Origin: Verrucomicrobiales bacterium | GTDB lineage: Bacteria > Verrucomicrobiota > Verrucomicrobiia > Verrucomicrobiales > DEV007 | Assembly (NCBI GenBank): GCA_013911195.1 | Contig: JACETS010000137.1 | Span: 1-6,737, forward strand | Length of the DNA: 6,737 nucleotides | Reading direction: 5' to 3' | Part shown: in pieces, positions 1 to 4,252 of the stretch | Position numbering within the stretch: the stretch's first letter is position 1 | Layout: each line of letters opens with the position of its first letter | The notes under the pieces: generated by a model | What the model saw: only the letters and a program-made list of their open reading frames with translations | Told to the model about the DNA's origin: nothing | Database searches by the model: none | Translations under genes and position numbers: made by a program

Positions 1-11
1 GTTTTTTGGTA

Positions 12-2369
12 TTATTTAAAATTTGTAATTTCATATAATTTCTCATCGATCACAATTTGTAGATTTGTTCCGACTGAGAGCCATTTAGCATTTTCTGGGG
101 CCTGATATAGAAGTTCAAAATATGAATCTGATCCGAATTTTATATTTATTAATTCTTTATAAGACTCATCAGATGCCAATGAATCTATCCAACCAGAGGC
201 ATTTTGGAAAAAGGTTTTTCCGGCAATTCTTCTAGTCGCTTGTTGTTTAAAATCATGGTTTGTGTTGCCGTATTGAGATTCATTGTAAGCATCTCTAAAT
301 GCTCCTGATTGGTTTGCTGACTTAAGTTCATTGCTTGCTCTTGATGCTGCGACGGCTGAGTCCCCACTTTCATTTTTGCTGAAGCCTAAAAAACTCTCAG
401 CTTCGATTTTTCTTCTAATTAATCTGGCTTCCTGAATTGTTAGGTTATTACTTTTAGGTGTGACTTGTCGGTTTCCAATCGATTGACGTGCAATTGGAAT
501 GCCTCTTGATTCTTCATCCTCTAGTATAAGGTAGCTAGTATATGGCGTGACTATTCCCCACTTTCTGGCGAGCTTGACTACAGCATCCTTTAGTTCTTCA
601 CTTTTTCCGTGCAAACGTATTTCCTCTAGCAGGTAACCAACTTTACGGGTTGCCCATAACCGGGCTATGAATGCATTATCTCTATTTGGATTAATTTTTT
701 CGATAAGGTTAAACTTAACTTGTTCACCTGCCATGTTTCCCTGCATGAAAGATTTAAATTTATTTTCATTCTTTTGATTAATTTTATAGCGCCCTAATAT
801 AATAAGTTGATCTCCTTTAAATAGGTCTGGTAAATCTTTTGGATATTTTTCTGAAAGGCGAACAGTTGACTCATTCTGAATAGAAATATTTGTCATCACT
901 GGTTGAGCTACCTTAGAGTAAAAACGAGATATTTTTAATTCTATATTTTCTTCTGGTAGAACGTATTCTGTTGATGCTTTTGTTTTTTGAGATATTAAAT
1001 CAAGAAGCTTTGTATTAACGTCGGTTCCAATGCCGAAAGAAAAAATCCTCGTATTTTTTTTGATTGAATGATGCGTTTTAGTGATTTGAGCAATAATTTT
1101 ATCAGTTCTTGTTTCACCTATTGTAGGTCGACCATCAGTAATAAAGATTATTTGTCTGGGTCTTTTTGAGTCTTTTACGTTTTTAAATGTTGAAGTTTTA
1201 ATGGCCTCAAGGAGAGCTTCTTCTATTGCCGTTCCACCTCCTGCTTCTATGTTTTGTATAAAGTCCTTGGCTAAATTAAGATTCTTTTTATTGGCAGATT
1301 TTAGGTTACCAAATAGTGATTCTGTTTCGGTTGAGTATCTTATGATTTCAAATTGATCACTCTTGTTAAGGCTTTTTAGGCAGAAGTTGATTGCTGCTTT
1401 TGCCTGATCGAGCTTTTTAACTCTCATGGATCCAGAGCTATCTAGAACAAATATGACATCCTTTGGAACCAAGGTATTTGATCTCCAGTTTCCTGGAGAA
1501 ATTAACATGGCATAATATCCTGTGTCGTTTCCTTTTTCTTTGTGGGTGATAAAATCAAACCCAATTAATGATTCGTTATCCTGATGTGTCGAGAAGAGTA
1601 TTTCAAAATTAGTTTCAGGTAATATGCCCTTTTCTTTATATGATAATACTGCGCTTTTTTTTCCTTCGCGTTGGATGTCAATTTTATGACTTGGTGAATA
1701 GATAGATTTAAGTTCATTTTCAGAATCAATTGAAACCTTTAATGCGACTTCATTGACTGGCTTAGTGAGAAATTTTTCCGCTCTCAAAGGAAACTTGTAG
1801 GCACTCATTCGCCCATCTTTTTTGAGCAATTCTTTATATTTAATTTTAATCTTTTTTTCTTTTCTGGGTTCAATAGGAAAAAGACGAATTTTAAAGATTG
1901 CCTTATCTGAATATTCCATCAGTGCTGGATCTTTAGATTCTCTGACTATCTTCTCATAAATTTCTTTGGCTTTTTTAGCGTTGAGTATTTCTCCTTTTGT
2001 CATTTTGCCATTGATCTCCATTTGAAAGGATTCTATTTCCGCATTTTCAGGAATTGGAAATATATAAGTTCCTTCTATTCTTCGGTTTGAAGGGTTATAA
2101 AAAGTCTGCTCAAGAGTGGTTTGAGCAACTTGATCTTTAATTTTTGTAGTAACCTTAACTGCCTTTAATTCCAATGGTAAAAACCTATGTATTGGCCTGG
2201 GAGGTACTGGGTAAGAAGGAAATGGGGGATGAGGAGGTCTTGGTGGATGTATATGGTGTTTTTCAACTATGCAAAATCCATGTGAATGAGCGTCTTTTTT
2301 GATAGTAAATAAAACCGATGTGATGCAAATTATGAAAAGTAATGCCTTTATAAAATGATTATTCGTCAT
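12..2369 (-). CDS. Exported VIT and von Willebrand factor A (VWA) domain protein, inter-alpha-trypsin-inhibitor heavy-chain-like
   Basis: This 785-residue protein probably mediates metal-dependent binding or adhesion at the cell envelope; its ligand is unknown. The N-terminus has a basic residue (K8) followed by a hydrophobic stretch (about 9-23), so it is a signal peptide or an uncleaved anchor; no convincing cleavage site or lipobox is seen. A His/Pro-rich linker (about 28-62) follows. The VIT domain (about 63-195) carries Y102-IFPIP-107 after a conserved beta-rich start. The VWA domain (about 304-480) has a complete MIDAS: D310-S-S-G-S314, T380 in GGGT, and D412 in TDGRPT. A conserved post-VWA segment contains G605-IVTPYTSYL-614, typical of bacterial VIT/VWA proteins. 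The last 70 residues resemble the C-terminal module of the same family. There is no LPXTG or PEP-CTERM sorting signal. The start is the ATG at 2369, with no clear Shine-Dalgarno. It lies 56 bases after ispD on the same strand and is probably the last gene of that operon. The domain call is firm; the role is inferred. Confidence 0.93.
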   Translation of the reverse strand: MTNNHFIKALLFIICITSVLFTIKKDAHSHGFCIVEKHHIHPPRPPHPPFPSYPVPPRPIHRFLPLELKAVKVTTKIKDQVAQTTLEQTFYNPSNRRIEGTYIFPIPENAEIESFQMEINGKMTKGEILNAKKAKEIYEKIVRESKDPALMEYSDKAIFKIRLFPIEPRKEKKIKIKYKELLKKDGRMSAYKFPLRAEKFLTKPVNEVALKVSIDSENELKSIYSPSHKIDIQREGKKSAVLSYKEKGILPETNFEILFSTHQDNESLIGFDFITHKEKGNDTGYYAMLISPGNWRSNTLVPKDVIFVLDSSGSMRVKKLDQAKAAINFCLKSLNKSDQFEIIRYSTETESLFGNLKSANKKNLNLAKDFIQNIEAGGGTAIEEALLEAIKTSTFKNVKDSKRPRQIIFITDGRPTIGETRTDKIIAQITKTHHSIKKNTRIFSFGIGTDVNTKLLDLISQKTKASTEYVLPEENIELKISRFYSKVAQPVMTNISIQNESTVRLSEKYPKDLPDLFKGDQLIILGRYKINQKNENKFKSFMQGNMAGEQVKFNLIEKINPNRDNAFIARLWATRKVGYLLEEIRLHGKSEELKDAVVKLARKWGIVTPYTSYLILEDEESRGIPIARQSIGNRQVTPKSNNLTIQEARLIRRKIEAESFLGFSKNESGDSAVAASRASNELKSANQSGAFRDAYNESQYGNTNHDFKQQATRRIAGKTFFQNASGWIDSLASDESYKELINIKFGSDSYFELLYQAPENAKWLSVGTNLQIVIDEKLYEITNFK

Positions 2370-2425
2370 GCTAATAATGGAACGTGTAAGTTTCCCATTT
2401 TATTAGAATTTTTGTTCGATTTTAG

Positions 2426-3118
2426 TTAATCGTGATATGATGGAGGTCTAATTTTTAGATCCTCTGGAAAAGTAACTTTCGGATTTTTCCATTCGTTATG
2501 TACAATTTTAACTGGTTTTCCACAATGCATCACGGCCGAAACTTCATCCGTAACTTCAATGCCTTCTTTAAGAATTTCTGAGTAGGCTTCGGTTATAATT
2601 TCCCGACTAAAGATTTGAGGGGTCTCCATTGCCCAGAGTTCTTCGCGTGAAATGCTTCCGGTAACGATTGAGTTATTATTACATTTTTTGATTGTATCTG
2701 TTACTGGTCTTCCGCTTGCAGCTGCGCCAAACTTTTCGGCTTGCTCGAGTACTCTAATTATTTGCTTGGGATTTATCCATGGCCTTGCACCATCGTGTAT
2801 TGCAACAAAATCACAATTTTGGTTTATCTCATTTAATCCATTGGAAACAGAGTTCTTTCTAGTTGTACCGCCGGCTACAATTTTTATTTCTGTATTGGTT
2901 TTAATTTTGTCAACTAGATCTCTTAATTGTGGTGCTGTATTTTCATTGATAACAATTATTAAATTCTTAATGAAAGGGCACTTTATGAATGCTTGAATCG
3001 AATGTTCAATGACAGATCTCTCTCCAAGTTTGGCGAAGGTTTTATCAAACCCCATTCTAATGCTCGAACCTCCAGCAACTAAGATAGCTGAAACGTTTAT
3101 GTCTGCTTCTTGTTTCAC
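2426..3118 (-). CDS. ispD: 2-C-methyl-D-erythritol 4-phosphate cytidylyltransferase
   Basis: IspD is the cytosolic MEP-pathway enzyme that joins CTP and 2-C-methyl-D-erythritol 4-phosphate to give CDP-methylerythritol and pyrophosphate, toward isoprenoid precursors. The 230-residue length is normal for the family. Expected motifs appear in order: the nucleotide-binding loop V14-AGGSSIRMG-23 with K26, the GGTTRKNSV segment (83-91), H108-DGARPW-114, V139-TDTIK-144, R158-EELWAMETPQ-168 and V189-TDE-192. The usual QTPQ is METPQ here, a minor variation. The start is a GTG at 3118-3116, immediately after the TGA stop of the upstream yqeY-like gene. No in-frame ATG occurs before residue 22, which lies inside the catalytic loop, so the GTG is needed. 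The abutting junction and missing Shine-Dalgarno suggest translational coupling. No ispF is adjacent or fused. Confidence 0.96.
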   Translation of the reverse strand: MKQEADINVSAILVAGGSSIRMGFDKTFAKLGERSVIEHSIQAFIKCPFIKNLIIVINENTAPQLRDLVDKIKTNTEIKIVAGGTTRKNSVSNGLNEINQNCDFVAIHDGARPWINPKQIIRVLEQAEKFGAAASGRPVTDTIKKCNNNSIVTGSISREELWAMETPQIFSREIITEAYSEILKEGIEVTDEVSAVMHCGKPVKIVHNEWKNPKVTFPEDLKIRPPSYHD

Positions 3119-3571
3119 TCAAGTTAAGCGGTCCATAACTCCGGATGAGAGTGTTTTATTATCTACCCGTCCTTCAGTTTTGCTTTGGAGTAATTTCATA
3201 ACTTCCCCCATGTCTTTTCTTGAGCTGGCTCCTACTTCTTGGATGGTATCTTCAATTAATGTTGAGATTTCATCTTCACTCAATGCAGTGGGTAGATATT
3301 CTTCTAAGATGTCTGCTTCCAGTTTTTCCTGTTCTGCGAGATCGTTTCTCCCGGCTTCTTCAAATTTTTCTATGGAATCTTGTCTCTGTTTAATAGCTGT
3401 ACGCACTGCTCCAATTTCCTCGCTGGCTTGGAGCTGACCGTCAGCCCCATATTTTTCAATCGTATAGTTAGTGAGTGCGGTTTTGAGAGATCTAAGAACG
3501 GCAAGCTTTGTGGAGTCTTTCGCTCGCATGGCATCTTTTATGTCGGAAGTAATTTTTTCAGATAATGACAT
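3119..3571 (-). CDS. yqeY: YqeY/GatB-like domain protein
   Basis: This 150-residue protein matches the YqeY family, small helical cytosolic proteins related to the C-terminal tRNA-binding region of the GatB amidotransferase subunit. The exact role of stand-alone YqeY is not settled; an association with tRNA-dependent amidation is inferred from homology. Family features seen are an N-terminal helix (MSLSEKITSDIKDAMRAKD), K61-QRQDSIEKF-70, the GR-DL-E motif around 74-81, E91-YLP-94, K119-DMGEVM-125 and G134-RVD-137. The length is standard. The start is the ATG at 3571; only a weak purine run (AAGAAGAAA) lies upstream. It is the first gene of the leftward set and its TGA stop touches the ispD GTG. 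That TGA sits at the normal family end, which argues that TGA is an ordinary stop codon in this genome. Confidence 0.93.
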   Translation of the reverse strand: MSLSEKITSDIKDAMRAKDSTKLAVLRSLKTALTNYTIEKYGADGQLQASEEIGAVRTAIKQRQDSIEKFEEAGRNDLAEQEKLEADILEEYLPTALSEDEISTLIEDTIQEVGASSRKDMGEVMKLLQSKTEGRVDNKTLSSGVMDRLT

Positions 3572-3603
3572 TAGTTAAGTTTCTTCTTTATTATTTGATG
3601 TCT

Positions 3604-3622
3604 ATTAATAATTAATAATTAA
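3604..3622. repeat. Short AT-only tandem repeat, 7-bp unit ATTAATA, about 2.7 copies
   Basis: Two exact ATTAATA units (3604-3610 and 3611-3617) are followed by a partial ATTAA (3618-3622). The tract lies in the intergenic region between the divergent yqeY-like and DUF3592 genes and overlaps the proposed leftward -10 element. It may help DNA melting or regulator binding, or it may simply be low-complexity promoter DNA. Confidence 0.7.
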
Positions 3623-3633
3623 GGTGATAGCAA
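3605..3633 (-). promoter_or_regulatory. Possible sigma-70-type promoter for the yqeY-ispD-VIT/VWA operon
   Basis: On the minus strand, TTGCTA (3633-3628) and TATTAA (3610-3605) are separated by exactly 17 bases. They resemble -35 and -10 boxes and would give a leader of roughly 25-30 bases before the ATG at 3571. In such AT-rich DNA similar matches arise by chance, so this is a weak call resting mainly on position and spacing. Confidence 0.3.
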
Positions 3634-3652
3634 ATAAGTCTTTTTTTATAAG
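3623..3652 (+). promoter_or_regulatory. Possible promoter for the DUF3592 and lipoprotein genes
   Basis: TATAAG (3647-3652) is one base from the -10 consensus, and GTGATA (3623-3628) is a poor -35 box at an 18-base spacing. The start point would fall near 3659, leaving about 30 bases before the ATG at 3691. A short inverted repeat, GTCTT/AAGAC (3638-3642 and 3650-3654), overlaps the -10 box and could be an operator half-site pair. Both are tentative. Confidence 0.27.
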
Positions 3653-3690
3653 ACATTCGTTGATTGTTTGTTTAATTGCATTTTGAATCA

Positions 3691-4203
3691 ATGAGTAAAA
3701 GTGAATCTAACAGTCCCGCCACATTATTAGGAACTGTATTGTTTGGACTTTCCATCGTATTTCTCGGCTTAATTTTTGTTTATGTTCTTTTAGTTGCTTA
3801 CTCTAGAGCCAAAGAGACAAGATCTTGGGATAAAGTGCCTGCCAAGATTCTGAAGGTGGAAATTTTTGAGTCCAGACCTACACCAAATAGTCCAGTTCAA
3901 TTCACTCCTGTGGTGGAATATGAGTACCGCTATAAAAATACAAACTATCTAGGAACATCAATCAAAAGAGTGAACGGGCCAAGTTCTGATAGAGGTAGGG
4001 CAGAAAAAAAAATTAAACCATACTCGAAAAATGAAGAAGTTAATTGCTGGGTAAATCCAAATGATCCTAATCAGGTTTTACTAAAACATGGAACGTTAGC
4101 GCCTCTTTATACTATTTGGTTTCCTGGTCTTTTTGTAATAGCCGGACTTGGTATCATTGTTAACGCAGTAAAGCGTTTTACTGCTTCACGGAAGGCAGAA
4201 TAA
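3691..4203 (+). CDS. DUF3592 domain membrane protein
   Basis: This 170-residue protein has two predicted membrane helices, about residues 10-37 (LLGTVLFGLSIVFLGLIF and following) and about 140-159 (the WFPGLFVIAGLGIIV region). Between them is a soluble, beta-rich domain. The pattern fits DUF3592: a W-x-x-V-P-A-x-I entry (W46), VEYEYRYKNTNYLG, then Y-S-K-N-E-E-V and W-V-N-P-N-D-P-N. The family's function is unknown. I chose the ATG at 3691 over an in-frame TTG at 3676: the TTG would only add MHFES, and the proposed promoter leaves it a very short leader. Neither has a Shine-Dalgarno. The lipoprotein gene follows after 49 bases on the same strand with no convincing terminator, so the two may be co-transcribed. 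Confidence 0.85.
   Translation: MSKSESNSPATLLGTVLFGLSIVFLGLIFVYVLLVAYSRAKETRSWDKVPAKILKVEIFESRPTPNSPVQFTPVVEYEYRYKNTNYLGTSIKRVNGPSSDRGRAEKKIKPYSKNEEVNCWVNPNDPNQVLLKHGTLAPLYTIWFPGLFVIAGLGIIVNAVKRFTASRKAE
4165..4184 (+). other. Perfect 8-bp hairpin near the end of the DUF3592 gene
   Basis: GCAGTAAA and TTTACTGC pair perfectly around a GCGT loop, 17 bases before the TAA codon. A competing hairpin, AACGC/GCGTT (4162-4166 and 4173-4177), uses overlapping bases. No T-run follows on the plus strand, so it is not a standard intrinsic terminator. It could affect RNA stability or readthrough into the lipoprotein gene, or be chance within coding sequence. Confidence 0.5.
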
Positions 4204-4252
4204 GCAAATCCTTTACATTTGTGGGTTTAGAAGTGTTATTCTATTACCAAAT

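Noticed and set aside
2652..3437. Two plus-strand open frames opposite ispD and yqeY
   Set aside because: They are antisense shadows of two confidently identified genes, with low-complexity, Ser/Leu-rich products.
3676..3690. TTG at 3676 as the DUF3592 start
   Set aside because: It adds five unremarkable residues with no Shine-Dalgarno, and the ATG at 3691 fits the predicted leader better.
4205..4221. CAAAT/ATTTG inverted repeat as a terminator after the DUF3592 gene
   Set aside because: It has only five weak AT-rich pairs and no T-tract follows.
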